From assembly GCA_009103225.1 (NCBI GenBank), contig RHPI01001946.1, positions 66,099-130,098 on the forward strand: a stretch of DNA of 64,000 nt, given 5' to 3'. A model generated the notes under the pieces. It was not told where the DNA came from and ran no database searches. It saw only the letters and a list, made by a program, of their open reading frames with translations. This DNA is from Chlorokybus atmophyticus. Lineage: Eukaryota > Streptophyta > Chlorokybophyceae > Chlorokybales > Chlorokybaceae. This document shows positions 47,866 through 60,764 of this stretch, piece after piece. The position numbers and the translations under genes were made by a program. Numbering within the stretch: position 1 is the first letter of the stretch; every line of letters begins with the position of its first letter.

Positions 47866-49469
47866 AGAGTTGAGTTGTATGCAGTTGAGTTCTGTGGTTG
47901 ACTGATGTGTGTTGGTGGAGGTTGTTGCGTGTTGTCTGTAGAGTGCTGTGTGCTTTGTGCTGGTGGCAGTGTGCGTTGCGGGGTTGAGTGTACATAAGTG
48001 TGCAGTGCAATATGTTGGGTACAGTTTTGTCGTGTATGTTGGGTGGAACTTGGGGGATAATTGTGGTTGAAGTAACTGTCAGTTGTGGCTTGCTTTGACA
48101 TGTGTGGGTGGATGCGCGGTATGCGGCCGGTGCTCTCAAGCAGGGTGAAGTGTACATCAATCTCTAGTCTACTATGCACATGCAAGGTGTTGCATGGTCA
48201 CACGTTGCAGCATGCACACATCCCATTAGGCAAATGAGCATACGCATGTGAGTAAATGCTAGCACCGAGGACTATCACTATCTAGCGCACACCAGCACCT
48301 AACTGCCAGCACCACCAAACTGCCAATGACACCAATCTACCAGCAGCAGCTCCCACCCGAACGGCCCTGCGCGTGTAGTGCTGACGTAGGCAGCACACAG
48401 CGAGGGTTAGGGTAGAATGGCAGCCAGGGCCGCAGCATGAGCGGCGAGATGCAGAGAGTGGCGGGGAAGAGGGAGAGCGAAAGGGAGAGAGTCGTCGTCG
48501 TTGTGACCCGCGCTAGGAGGGCACTGGCTGCACGTGACCTGCCATTGCGCAGGCCATCGGGCTACTTGGCTCTGTACCGGCAGCGCGTGTCTTGCTTTTT
48601 TTGTTTAATGTGCCAGTAGGCCTAGTGTTTGCTTGCACGCTGCAGCGTGCCCAGGGCATCACCATTCTGGAGCGGGGGGCGGCAGTCGTGGCGGCAGTAT
48701 CAGGCTGGGGTCCGGTTCAGACGGCGGCGCCAACGGCGGAAGCGGACGCTGTGCTGGCGGCTGCGGCAGTGTGGTTGTGTAGGCGTGCTTGCATGCCGCT
48801 GGCATGCGTGTGAGTATGCTTGTGCAGTGATAGGCAGGTATGACAGTACGTAGCTTGGTGTGACGATGTTGCTGTTAGTGGAAAGAGAATAGCACGTCAT
48901 ATATCCTGTACACTCTATACTACCCACCCAGCTAGACATGGCAGTAAACATGCAGTCCATGTACAAACGATGTGAAACGGAAATGCACATGCATAGTGGC
49001 ATGCACAGTCAGCAGCATGTATACCTGCAACACTCCAAGGTACAAACAGTCCTTGTAGCGCATTGATGTACACCGTGCGAGGATGGATTAGGCAGTGCAT
49101 ATATCAGAATCTGTTTGCCTTCCAAGACGTTCAGGTGCAGTAGCCCCACACTGTCCACAAATTCCGCCTTTGTAAGCAACACCGAAAACAGCGACACTGA
49201 ATGCAGCACCCACTACCAGCATAAATGATGTCATGCGTGTCTACAATTACTGGCAGCATATCCTGTATACTACCGCCTCAGTATCAAGGGCGTACGCTCA
49301 TAGACAGTTAGCTATCACACGCAGACACATCACGTCTCAAAAGTCACACATTAGCAACAGCTTCACCCCAGCCACACTCACTCCACACGCCAGCACAAAC
49401 AATGCTATCATACAATGACCCTGCTAGCAGATTCTGGTCTGGTGACCAATCCGCCGTCCGCAAGTCTGT
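47866..49469. other. Intergenic between convergent LACC1 and AOX genes
   Basis: 3' flanks. At 48,437-48,610 an ATG-led frame with RESERERVVVVVTRARRALA, followed by a possible exon after a GCTGCAG acceptor at about 48,642, could be a small gene, but neither part resembles a known protein. I leave it unannotated. Confidence 0.4.
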
Positions 49470-51824
49470 TCAGTGGTAGTTGATGGGTGCCGGAACCTCG
49501 CGCAACTTGCGCTTAGTGAAATGCAAATCCGCCGCGTAGTGGTTGACATCACGATGGTGCGCTTCATCAGCCCTGTCGCAACACAAGTGAAGGGTTCATT
49601 ACGTATACTGTCATGTGACTATGCGGTCACCAACATATCATGACAACAGTAAGGAATGCTCTCAGATACCTGACTGCTACCACCACGTCTCGTAGCTTGG
49701 CATCAGCCTTGAGCTTCCAGTAATCAATGGCTAACTGCGGCGCGGGGATGTTCTCAATGCGCCCGGCGTCAATTTCTTTCAAGAAGCTGCCATTGCCAAT
49801 CACGTGTTAGACTCTTGCGTTCAAAGCGAGTGAACAGCATGTGGCACCACTACATATTACTGAAGCAAAACTCACCTTGTGTATGAGATGATGGCCTCTT
49901 CCTCAAGGTATCCCACTACGCGGTGTGCCACACGAGGAGCCACCAAGTACATGACGAAGTACCTGTCAAGTGGCCCGAATGCGATCAGTCCCCATAGCCA
50001 TCTGATGGCAGTAAGTAAGGGAGGAAAGAACTACAACAGCATGAACAAAGCTTACAGATTGAAGAATACGCCTTGTGTGGCAATGACCAGCGCCCGCTCG
50101 TACCACTTGGGCTGACTGATTATCATGAAAGTCATGAGATGCATGCGCTCGTTCTCAGCTTCCTCCAGTAGAGTCCTGATCCACCCGCCACTGTGCTCGA
50201 ACCGTCGCAAACTCTGTGCACACACAACACCAACAAGAATCCCTCACTGTAACATTGACTCAGATATTGGCATTACCATGTTGGCATTACGCGCTATCAG
50301 AGAAGCAAAGCACCTTCAGATGGAGAAGAGCTCCGCCAACCATGCCAGGAACAGCCGCAACTGTCTCAAGCATCATCGCGCGGCATCCGTATCGCTTGCG
50401 GAAAAACAAGTCTGTTGGGATGCGCATGAACTTGACCGTCCAATATGCAACCCTGTCACGCCAGTCTACAGGCTCGTGATGCTTTCGCAAGTCAATGGAC
50501 AAATCCGCCTCATATGCTTGTGCCGGCTGTAAGCAAAGATGACTCAGTAAGGGCCTGGTGTGAAGTTGATGGACGTAGCCTAGTTTAACACTGATGGTGC
50601 ACTAGCATGAGTATTTTTGCCCACGTCACAATAGGCATCAATCTGCAGGAACAGCATTGGCTCTCTACATATGCCATGCGAGTGCTGACAACCACTTCAA
50701 ATAGCGTACAAGTACACGAGTATGAACTAGAAATAGCGAGTCAGCCATGCAGGCACATCAACGTGAGTATGTAGTACAAGCTGCCACTTACCGTGAACGA
50801 CCGCCACTGCCAGGGCGTGCCATCCTCCTTTTTGAACTCAGTTCCCTTGATACTCCAGTATGATGTCTGTCGGTTTTCCAAAGATACAACGCATATTCTT
50901 GTCAACATCACTGGTGGAGAACACAACAGCACAAAGGTAACCAATGCAATACGGCCCTGCTTGAATCGCAGCAGAGGTCCAGTATAAAACAGCTGTACCT
51001 GAGTGCTGATCTTATTGTTGTGGGCGACATCAACCGCCTCCTCCTTGTCATCCACCTTCAGTGGCTCTGCAGCTGGCACTTGTGTTGTTGTCGATGTCGC
51101 GTAGACGCGCGCAACCTGCAGCCCAATTTTGATCCACACAAAAACAACACAGCATGCCTATGCGCTTGAACATATGGTTGCTACTTACCAGCTGCTGCCT
51201 TGCGCCCAAAGCCTTGCTGAGCGGTACGCCATCTACGAGACCTCCAACTTGGTTGATAAACCTTTGGTAAGGAACTGCAACCTGCCAGCTTGCCGCCGCT
51301 GTAGCAGGATACCTCGCCAGCCCTTGATACCCACGTCTTGTCACAAAGCCCTGCATGCAAGTCGCTTACGCTCAACCCATACAGACTACGAGTTCACTAG
51401 AGGCTTTGCGCTAGGCTGTGGCTGAGACAGTTTGCATGGAACCGACGGAGACCGACACACCCTAAACCTTAGCTTCAGTCGACTAACGCAGCTACAAGCA
51501 TTGGAACACACATCAAAGTACCACACCAACAGCCGGCCTTGCAAGCTGCAGTTTCGCAAGCAACAACGTTTGCTTCTCAGCTGCTAGATTGAGAAACCAA
51601 CCCAGCCAGCGATGGGGATAACACCAATCCCAGCGCAACTCAATCAGCTTGATAACAAGCAAGCCAGCATCTCATCTGAACCAGCAACCCACAGGCGACA
51701 ACAGCAAGCAGCTCCCAGAAGCGTCCGTACACACTCAACTCCTCCGCCTGTTGGTGCTGCTTACCGCAGATGACACTGGCACACCTCGCACCAGCTGTCG
51801 TAAGGCGCCTCCGGCTGTCGCCAT
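49470..51824 (-). CDS. AOX: Mitochondrial alternative oxidase
   Basis: Nine exons (minus strand): 51,765-51,824, 51,189-51,350, 50,999-51,115, 50,792-50,866, 50,314-50,526, 50,056-50,213, 49,876-49,962, 49,670-49,786 and 49,470-49,572; 363 aa. AOX oxidises ubiquinol and reduces oxygen to water, bypassing complexes III and IV, on the matrix side of the inner membrane. Diiron-ligand motifs are all present: LET (residues 191-193), NERMH (230-234), LEEEA (281-285) and DEAHH (332-336), with [40 protein letters not shown] and the C-terminal end PAPINYH. The N-terminus [20 protein letters not shown] is Arg-rich without acids, a typical mitochondrial presequence. No cysteine precedes GCRAMM, so the N-terminal regulatory cysteines of plant AOX are absent. 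All exon phases agree. Confidence 0.95.
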
Positions 51825-53040
51825 GACAAAGAAACCCTCTCGCTCACAACAATGTCGCCACCAACGCTACCGCCGCCACCAACGCCTGTACCACACTGCT
51901 GAAGCTGAAGCTGAGGCTTTGAGCTGCGTTCTGAAAGCTGCGCTGCATGCGAGCAGGCGAAATGCTATTCACGGAGCTATTCACGTAGATAGCAACACGT
52001 TGTATTTGACTAATGCTGTCATGATGTCAACACTACCGGTATGCTTACATGCGATTGTCTGCGGGTCCGTGGGGCGACGCAGCAGGCGGCCGCGTACCGT
52101 ACTGCCAGCTCTCGACGATGACGACAAGCGTTAAATTGCACAGACGCGAGGGTAAAAGTGTCGTCATCTCCGTACGTACGCGAGAGTCTGAGCGCGGAGG
52201 GCCTGTACGTATCAGTCTACCCCTTGCCAAAAGCATACTGATCACCCTCGGGGTTATCCTCAGTGCGTCTAAGCGCACGATCATGAGCACTGATGTCCAG
52301 AGTCCAGTCCAGAGCCATAAGTATGCTATTTACGCGGGTTTACCCATCTTATTAAAGTCGTAATGATGGTTGTCATCACACCCTGCTTTCTTTATACAAT
52401 AGCATATCGCGTACACAAATTACGGCATTCAGTTACTTCTAGATAGCCTGCTGATTGCCTTTACCGTATACCATATAAAGCAGCAGCCCGCGGATAATTA
52501 AAGCTATCGTGAAACTCGCTACAGTAATGATTAACCTTGTACATGGTGGTGAAAGTGTACAAGTGAAAGCGAGCCTTATAATGTATGAAGTTGTGGTCAG
52601 TGTGCTTTATTGAACAATGCTTGGAACCACCAATAACCAATGATGTGATTATTTAACAAATTCTATAGTAACAACGCTAACGCCGTCAATCCAGGCCCTC
52701 ACGTAGTTGCCAAATGGCGATGGGCAACGTATAGACATGTGCATATTTAACACAATTGACGCTAGAATTGCGCAATGTCGTCAATGCCAGCAGCTGCAAA
52801 CCTTACAGTGCTTATTGCTGCAATTCTCCTCTCCTCTTGTTTGCGCATTTGCTGACATCAAACCCACATCCTATGATTGTTGCTCTTCCCCGTCATGCAT
52901 TGCATTGCACATATGTAAGCTCCTTTTGCATTCCCTTAAAGTGCTATTACAGTGTCGTAGTACAGCAGGGAGGGGGTGGTCTTGCAGTGCACATCTGTGC
53001 ATGGAGCGTATCTTGGCAGTTTTAATGCAAACTTACCAGT
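51825..53040. other. AOX upstream region, no other gene recognised
   Basis: Presumably contains the AOX promoter. Open frames across it (for example 51,649-52,134 plus strand) overlap AOX exon 1 antisense and have no recognisable domain. Confidence 0.5.
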
Positions 53041-53312
53041 ATACCGTATTTGCCCGAATAGAAGCCACCCCCAAATACAAGCCCCCCTGGCAAACCAGGG
53101 TGGGGGGCTTATGTAAACATTTTCAAGCCCCTTGGACCGTTAATAAGCCCCCACATGACATAATGTGCCCATTGCGCCGCTTGGGTTACGCTTGACGCGC
53201 GCGACTCAGCCAATTAACAGCATAACTCGCGCCAAGTAGAATCCCCCGCTGAATACAAGCCCCCTTTACAAAAAGAGGTGGGGGGCTTCTATCCGGCTTC
53301 CCATCCCGTATG
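53041..53312. mobile_element. Foldback/MITE-like element
   Basis: Left end reads ATACCGTATTTGCCCGAATA followed by GAAGCC; the reverse complement of the right end also reads GGATAGAAGCCCCC near its terminus. Inside, 'aatacaagccccc' and its complement 'gggggctt' recur in both orientations (53,071-53,120, 53,138-53,152, 53,255-53,290), giving extended hairpin potential. No coding capacity. The ends are approximate and no target duplication is obvious. Confidence 0.55.
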
Positions 53313-53788
53313 CAGATAGCTAAAACTTGATGATCAACCCCCTCCCCCCCCCTGCCCCCTCCTCTCCCAACACCGCAACCACGCAGCCCCCCCTCCTGAT
53401 TATGCCATCAACCGCACTAACATTGTTATCGTAACACTGTATGGGCCCTGAAGTCTTTACCACTAGGCTAAATAGCACAATTTGCCAATTGTGCTAGGAG
53501 CACATGTCTCACAGATATTAAATAACCGCATATGTGACAATCGCCGTATGGTGCTAGAGATGACACGCGACCCACTTGCCGCCATCGTGGTATCGCAAAA
53601 ACGCAGGGGTCGATAGTTATCTTGCTACGGACGAGTTGATATCGTTAATAATAGCTTTAACTAGTAAAGATTTCGATCATTATAGACAAACAAATCTTAT
53701 GTGAGCGTGAGGTGCACAAGTGCACATCAATAAGCTTGAGGAGCTCAATAACGATGCCAATCTTAGTTAAAGTATCTTGTCAAAAGCC

Positions 53789-53822
<34 letters not shown>

Positions 53823-54818
53823 CACAATGATGGCATGTCGATATGCAGAGGTTTAATGTTGACAAACAAACTCGCAAGCAGATGAAGGAAACGCCAAGGC
53901 CTGCAAATGAATGCACTACTCGTCCTTGGTTCCAGCGCAGCAGTATTACTGTTTACTGTGATAGGTGACACCAGCAGTGTCGAGTCATAGCAGTTGTACT
54001 GTCATTCTCAACCAGATGTCTACCTACATGCGTACGTTGACTTTGCTTAGGAACAGGCTACTGCGTGCAAAGCATGCCCTGTTACCTGTTTTGATGCCTT
54101 TGAACAAGTCGAACAAGTCGAACAAGTCAGCTTTTGGATTGAGCGCATCAGCTTGCTTTGGTTGGCTATATCTGGGTGAGCAAACTTGTTGCAAGAGTGC
54201 GCCAGTTGTGCAAAGATTTTATGCCTCATATGCTGCATGCATAGGGTGTACGACTTTACTAACTTGCTAGCGTGTGTGAGTAGTGATGCCTTGTCAGCCG
54301 ATTTATTGATACAGTCAGTGTTAGCAATAATTGGTAACCTGCTGTGCATTAGTTGGCAGATTGCAGTGTCCTGCCTACTGTATGGTTTACGGGAAGATAT
54401 ACCTTGCGCAAAGCCGACGTGACTAGCTGTGAAGCTGAAAAGATCCAATGCGCAGCTGCAGGCCAAGCAACTTCCGAGCAGCAAAGATGCTGCTTGTCCA
54501 ATGCTGTCAGATGTGCAGCACGACTCAATGTAGGCATGCGACAGCATAGCAGGCAGTTGGAAACCCACTCCTCATTCATGTGTGACACGTGCAGCTACTA
54601 TTGACTATTCATTGCTCCAGTTGCAGCCAAGCTAGCCGTTGGACAAGCATGAGGCAAGCATGTGCTCTCAACCGGAGTGGTCAGCAAATAATCGTGCTTT
54701 TGTACGGAATTGCATGCACGCAAATCTGACCTGAGCGGCAAGCAAGCTCCGTGTGCCACATGCGACTTGTGGCACTTCTCAGCTCAAAGGCAGGCATGAT
54801 AAGGTTGCAAAACATGTT
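53313..54818. other. No gene recognised
   Basis: Mixed sequence with a (CT)n run at 53,792-53,819 and a triple 'gaacaagtc' at about 54,102-54,127. It contains the 3' flank of UAP56. Confidence 0.5.
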
Positions 54819-57656
54819 CTACGATGGCATGTAAGTAGAAGTGTCTATCTGCTCAGGCAGCTCCTTGATGTCCACCTCAAACCGCTCCTGCACTTGATTG
54901 AGGGTTTGCGAGTCTTCCGCAGAGGCTACAAACGTGATGGCCAGCCCCTTTGTGCCAAAGCGGCCCGCACGACCAACCTGCAGCACACCACGTGGCTTAT
55001 TACTCAAAAACTGAGCACGGAGAGCACAAGAACCACAGCAAGGGCCGGCGTTGATGGCAGCAGTCATCGCAACTTTGACATTGCAAACGGTGCGCACCCT
55101 GTGAAGGTAGCTGTCTGCACTGTCGGGCATGTCATAGTTGATGACGATGTTCACGCGCTCGATATCAATGCCACGTCCAATCAGGTCTGTGGCAACCAGG
55201 ATACGCTTGTGCCCCTCCTTGAAGCTCTTGTAACGAGTAAGCCTGCAAAGCAATCAGAATCCATGAGAAACAGTCCGCAACAACAAGCAGGGGTACGCAC
55301 ATCCAATGTGCATTGAACCCCACCTCTCATCTTGGGACATTGCCGAGTGGATACATATGGACGGAAAGTTGCACTCCACAAGCAACTTGTTGAGCTCAGC
55401 AGCTCTGTTGACCGACCGCACAAAGATCACCACCTGGTTAAAGTCCAAGGCATCCAACAGGTCGTTCAGCTTCCGATTCTTCTCAGCCTCGTTCAACTTG
55501 ATGTAATGCTGAGGAACAAACCCAACGTCAGTATCATTGAAAAGCTGGCAATCAAGCAACAACAACTGCATGACTCTGCAGCTTACCTGAACAAGGCCAT
55601 GAAGAGTCAGCTTGGCCTCATCGTCCACGTAAATCTCCATGGGCTGTGCACACAAGGAGGAGCATTGTTAGTGCTGGCAACAATGATTTTCAGCCGGACT
55701 CTCCTCGCACTATAAGCAAACACCGCACCCAACACCCATGTTGCCACAACATGCAGCACCCTTTGCTACTGGCTTCGCCCAGTAAAGCGGCAGACTTCAG
55801 CTTGCTGTTTCAAAGCTCATCTCCACACTGCAACCACGTGACCCCGTTGGGTGCGTGTACTGAGGTGGCATCATATGAAGCCAAGAATGATGCCATTGAC
55901 GGCAACACCCACTGGCTTGCGTAGGAGCCAGCGGAAGTTGGCAGCTAGCTAACTAGCGCCCTCAAAATTCCGGTCAGGTTGACACTCGCATGCGCTCTTT
56001 GCAAGCCAGTACCCAAGCTCTGCCTTGAGCAGCTTCCCAATGGGGCCCAGCAGTTGCCGTCCCATCATGCAACAGCACATAGACCTTGCTGTGGCATGCT
56101 GCCTAACGACTGCAAACCACAACGATTCTTCCATGCGGCACCCAGGGGAGGAAACAAAAAGAGGAGATTTACATCTTGCATGAACTTCTTGCAGACGGGC
56201 CGAATCTCCTTGCTGAGCGTTGCTGAAAACATCATGACTTGCTTGTCGTGGGGAGTCATCTTAAAAATGTCTTGCACGTCCTTGCGCATGTCTGCAATTG
56301 TTCAACGAGTCAGTTCTGACTGTAAATTGGAACTGCAGTGTGGAGCCTGCAAAGCAACCATTCAAGACTTACCGAGCGATTCCAGCATCTTATCACACTC
56401 ATCCAGGATGAAGTGGCGCACATTCTTCAACTTCAGGTCTCCATCACGAGCCAGTGCCAAGATGCGGCCGGGTGTGCCCACAACAATGTGAGGGCAATCA
56501 TTCTTCAGAATATCCTTGTGTGTCTTGATCGGTATCCCACCGAAAAAGACACCCACCTTGATGTCGGGCAGATACACACTGAATCTCTCAAACTCGTGGC
56601 AGATCTGAGGCAACACAACATGCATCAGTCGTGCACAACAGACGAGTATCGGTCCCACATTAACAACAGGCAAACAAGCGACTAAACTGACCTGATAGGC
56701 AAGCTCGCGTGTGTGGCAAAGAATCAGGCAGGAAACTTGGCCCGCAACAGGCTCAATCTGCTGCAGGGTGGACAGCACGAATACAGCTGTCTTGCCCATG
56801 CCTGACTTGGCTTGACAGATAACGTCCATGCCAAGGATGGCTTGAGGGATGCACTCGTGTTGCACTGTTGAAGCCGAGCAGGACAAGCACATGTCAGTAA
56901 GCAACTCTTGCGCCACTCAGTGTGCAACGGGTCCCTCCTCACTGAGCTGAAGAAACCAACACCTGCAGTTTACCTGCAGACAGCGACCAGAACGTATTAA
57001 CACATGCTTGCCTCAATGCGCCATGGGCAAGCAAACCACAGCCGCACCTTCTGATGGATGCTCAAAACCGCAGTCTACAATGGCTCGCAGAAGCTCTGGC
57101 TTGAGAAGGAAGTCGCGAAACCCGGAGCTGTGGATGCCAACATAACCCCTGGACAACACATGCATACGCACATCAGCCATGCCACCAATCTCAGTAGCCT
57201 GTGGCATGCTAGACATGGGAGCAGCGAAAGACCCATTGTGCGTGCGAGCGCTGCATGCGACAATGGCAACACAACATAATCTGGGAAATCCGCTCTGTGA
57301 CAGCATGTAACAGGCAGGACACCTTTGCCGCCGTAAATGCTGAACTAAACGGCATTCACTACCTGTATGTGATTGGATAGACCATGCACTCAATAACGTG
57401 GTCTGACAACCAACAGCGACCAGGGCAGGACAACCCAACAACCAGGTGACGTACAAGCCAAAGCCACAGGATGTGTGCGGCATGCAAAACAACCACCGGG
57501 TTTGCATGCTTCACCGTCAACACACTTTTTGGGCTGCTCGACAGGTTTGGCGGCCGCACCGCCGTCGGCGACTGGCTCCTCATCCTCCTCGTAGTCGACA
57601 AGCTCCTCGTCGCCCTCGGGGTAGGCCTCCGCTGCGTCCTTGCCGTTCTCGGCCAT
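54819..57656 (-). CDS. UAP56: DEAD-box RNA helicase UAP56/DDX39 (Sub2)
   Basis: Nine exons (minus strand): 57,526-57,656, 57,048-57,148, 56,692-56,864, 56,373-56,604, 56,173-56,291, 55,587-55,643, 55,324-55,508, 55,098-55,242 and 54,819-54,977; 433 aa, the usual family length. The protein is an ATP-dependent RNA helicase needed for spliceosome assembly and for TREX-coupled mRNA export in the nucleus. Visible: acidic N-terminus [20 protein letters not shown], the Q-motif region [20 protein letters not shown], Walker A AKSGMGKT (96-103), [11 protein letters not shown], motif II DECD (203-206), motif III SAT (235-237), [30 protein letters not shown] and [13 protein letters not shown]. The start is chosen at MAEN, as in other UAP56 proteins; an in-frame ATG lies 22 codons upstream. 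All exon phases agree and no defect is seen. Divergent from LUC7. Confidence 0.96.
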
Positions 57657-58166
57657 TATTAAAGCACGGCGAGTTTCTAAGACGCCTGCTCTCTCCCTCC
57701 ACCCAACCGCAGCACCCCCCAAAACTTACCAGACCGACCACACCGCCGCCGCCGCCGCCGCCGCCGCCTGCTTACAGTTGGTAACATTAGCACCGCCTTG
57801 AGCTAGGGTTTCAAGACTTGTGACGCACACTGCGATATGACAAGCTGCTTCGCACCCGGGCAAACACCAAAGCTGAATCCCTAGGCCTCTTGTAAGACCC
57901 AGTGGCTAGGGTTTGGCGGGAACGCCAACGGGCGTCTGCGGGCGGCGGGATAGGCCGCGGCGGGGGTGTTGTGTGCGTGGTTATGCAACAGGTCTGAGGT
58001 GTTGTCTGGCAAGCGGAACTTAACGATCTGCTGCTTGCCATGTGCGTTGCGGCTAGCTAGCAGCTGCCAATGGCAGGCTGAGCCTAATCCTAGCTTTTGA
58101 GGCGGGAGGATAGTTAGTACAGCAACGCATCGGCCTTGGCGCGCTTGCAAGTTCACTGCTGCAGCC
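57657..58166. promoter_or_regulatory. Bidirectional promoter region UAP56 / LUC7
   Basis: Only 510 bases separate the two start codons. A (CCG)n run at 57,743-57,768 would lie in the UAP56 5' UTR or promoter. No TATA box is obvious. 'tagggttt' occurs as 'gctagggttt' at about 57,802 and 57,906, resembling the telo-box of plant housekeeping promoters (resemblance only). Confidence 0.6.
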
Positions 58167-60764
58167 ATGGATGCCATGCGGAAGCAGCTCGATGCGCTAA
58201 TGGGATCTAACAGGTGGGGCAGCATGTGCGAGTGCATGTCGTATAGCTTTGCATGCAGCATGGCTTCCATCTTATTCATTATTCTATGTGCTTCCTGTTA
58301 CGTGCGCAGTAATGTGTGTAGTAGTGTAGGTACTGTGCATAGTTACAATTTTCCCGCGAATGGACTCTCTTGTCGTCGGGCTACTTTTTGCCATGCGCTT
58401 GTTAGGCTACATCACTGGACTGGGCTTAACTTGCATATTGAATTATTATTAGAAACGGCGACGTTCAAGAGGAGGAAAAGAAGTACTTCGATCGAGGCGT
58501 GTGCAGATTTTTCCTATGCGGCCTTTGCCCTCACGATCTCTTCAACAACACCAAGATGGACTTGGGAGACTGTCCAAACGTTCACAGTACGTGCCTTTCC
58601 GGAAGCTTCTGAGCTATATGGTAGTCGGGGTTTGCTATTACTTAGACAAAATGGCGTTACCTGGCTGCATGGATTCGTCGCTCTGAGAATGCTTGCTTGT
58701 GATGGAACAGTAATGTGCTGTTTGACAACCTGATGGTGGAATAATTGCGCACGAGACCAGATACCAAGAGCACAGTGTTATTATGTATTGAGCTCCGTCG
58801 TCCTGCAAGTAGCTGTTACCTCAGGTGACTTTTTCAAGCATACTTCCTATGTGGTGCATGCTAAAGCAATGCTTGGCAGATATGCAGCTGCGGCGTGACT
58901 ACGAAGATGCTCGCGCAAAGCGCAAGGATAACTACGACCGTGAGCTGGAAATGGAACTTGAGAAGCTAGTTGTGGATTGTGATCGTAAAATCAGTAAGTC
59001 TTGGCTGTTAATAAGAACCGTTCTGCTCAGTTGCTGTGAAGCATCAAGAGCCCATGTGATATTGTCACATTTGCAGCACGAGCACAACGCCGGCTTGAGG
59101 ATGACGACACTAATGCGAAGAGCTACCCACTAGTATCCACTTCAACCATATGTCCAGAGGCCGATGAGCTCACTGAGCAGATTAAGAAGAAGCAGCGCGA
59201 AGCTGATGATTTCTGTACGCCATGCATGGCTCGTGAAGCAGCTGCATTATGGCTCGAGCTTACTGGCTGTGTGCCGCAGTGCTGGAGGGTCGAAACGATG
59301 ACAATATCCGATTGACTGAAGAACTTGAAGTTCTTATCCAGCAGCGTGCTGATGCGCAGGTGGGCACTTCCTGCATGAGCACTTGGCGTTTTTCTTGCTC
59401 AGTGACGTGTATGGTTGTTTTGATGCACTCATTGTATACATAGCCTTCATCAACTGTCTGCAACATCGCGCAGGCCAAGGCGCTGTTGCAAGTGTTTCAT
59501 CAAGACCACGCACATGCTGGAACTGCCACTGCAGCTCCGCCTCCCCCTGGTCCTACACCTGTGCCTGACGAAAAGACACAGCAGTTGATAAAGGAAAAGT
59601 TGCAGCTTGCAGAAGAGCTAGGTTAGCCATCATGTTTATTCGTTTGGCAACTGGTGGTTTCTATGTCACTCGCTTGCTTTTCTCTTTGCGCCTGTCCTTA
59701 CCTCTACAATTGCATTGCCCTAAGACCAGCATTGAGTGATGGCTTCCTGCACCCTTAGGTGAGCAAGGGCGTGTGGACGAGGCTAAAGCCGCCACGGATG
59801 AAGCTGAAGCACTAAAAAGGGTACCTGCGGCACCACATTTTAATTGTCAGCTTACATCAACTTACTGACATGCGCTGGTTGCAGGCTGCGCTTGCACCGC
59901 CACCTCCGACATCAGTTACTAAAACGGATGCCAGGATTGTGAGTCCGTCACCAAGTCCCGTCTCCACATGGCATCTTGCTGCTGGTTGCAAGTGGTGTTC
60001 ATGGTGCTGAGCGATTCGTGTGTACATTTGCAGCTGCAGGCGGATCAAAAGCTGCGAGTTTGCGATATTTGTGGCGCTTTTCTTAGCATTTATGACAGGT
60101 GCCGTACCTGTAGCTGTCAACATGCCTCAATGTATCTGCGCCCTTCTCTCATTGCGTGTCTGATGATGTTGCAGTGATAGACGCCTTGCCGATCACTTTG
60201 GGGGGAAGTTGCACCTGGGTTACCTGATGATCAGAGACAAGCTGCAAGAGCTTCGTGTAAGCGCACACAGCATGTTTGTTCATGCCTTGTCCATGTTGCG
60301 CTGTTTGCTGTTGGCAGTAGGGTAGTTTGCAGTTGGCAGTTGGCATGCATTTCATACATCGTGATTGTGCAGAAACCCAAGACAGCTACTCCTGTAGACA
60401 ATGAGGTTCAACCAGAGAAAGAGCGCTCTTACTCGAGGGATCGTGACAATGGCGATCGGGATCGCGAGCGCGATAAGGGAGATCGTGATCGGGAGCGCGA
60501 CAGAGACAGAGACCATCATCGGGATCGGGACAGGGGCCGTGATCGGCATCATGACCGGGATAGGCGCGACCACTACAGAGACAGCAGGTATGGAGTACTA
60601 CGGCATGCATGCCGGCACAGGAAGTATCTACCTCAAGAGTACACGCTGATGCTGTGCTCTCCTGCAGGGGACGAGACCACAGCTCGCGTGATAGGCGCGA
60701 GAGATCCCGCTCGCGTGAGCGTTACGATAGGCACAGAGACGACTACAGACGGGACCGAAGATGA
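58167..60764 (+). CDS. LUC7L: LUC7-like U1 snRNP-associated splicing factor
   Basis: Twelve exons: 58,167-58,213, 58,453-58,586, 58,880-58,993, 59,077-59,214, 59,280-59,359, 59,474-59,621, 59,759-59,820, 59,885-59,938, 60,034-60,098, 60,175-60,256, 60,373-60,587 and 60,668-60,764; 411 aa, all phases consistent. LUC7 proteins bind U1 snRNP and influence 5' splice-site choice. Visible: N-terminal MDAMRKQLDALMGSNRNGDV; a CCCH zinc finger with C33, C41, C56, H60 (FLCGLCPHDLF, GDCPNVH); and a coiled-coil middle with RDYEDARAKRKDNYDRELEM, which is plant-LUC7-like. A C2H2 finger follows with C269, C272, H288, H294 (VCDICGAF, RRLADHFGGKLHLGY), then an RD/RE/RS-rich tail (about 309-411). Exon 9 may begin at 60,034 or 60,040 (both in frame, Leu-Gln optional). 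Confidence 0.95.

Noticed and set aside
48437-48790. Possible small two-exon gene (basic N-terminus, Ala- or Gly-rich second part)
   Set aside because: Frame choice for the second part is ambiguous and neither half matches a known protein.
51649-52134. 161-codon plus-strand open frame upstream of AOX
   Set aside because: Overlaps AOX exon 1 antisense; composition is arbitrary and there is no conserved motif.
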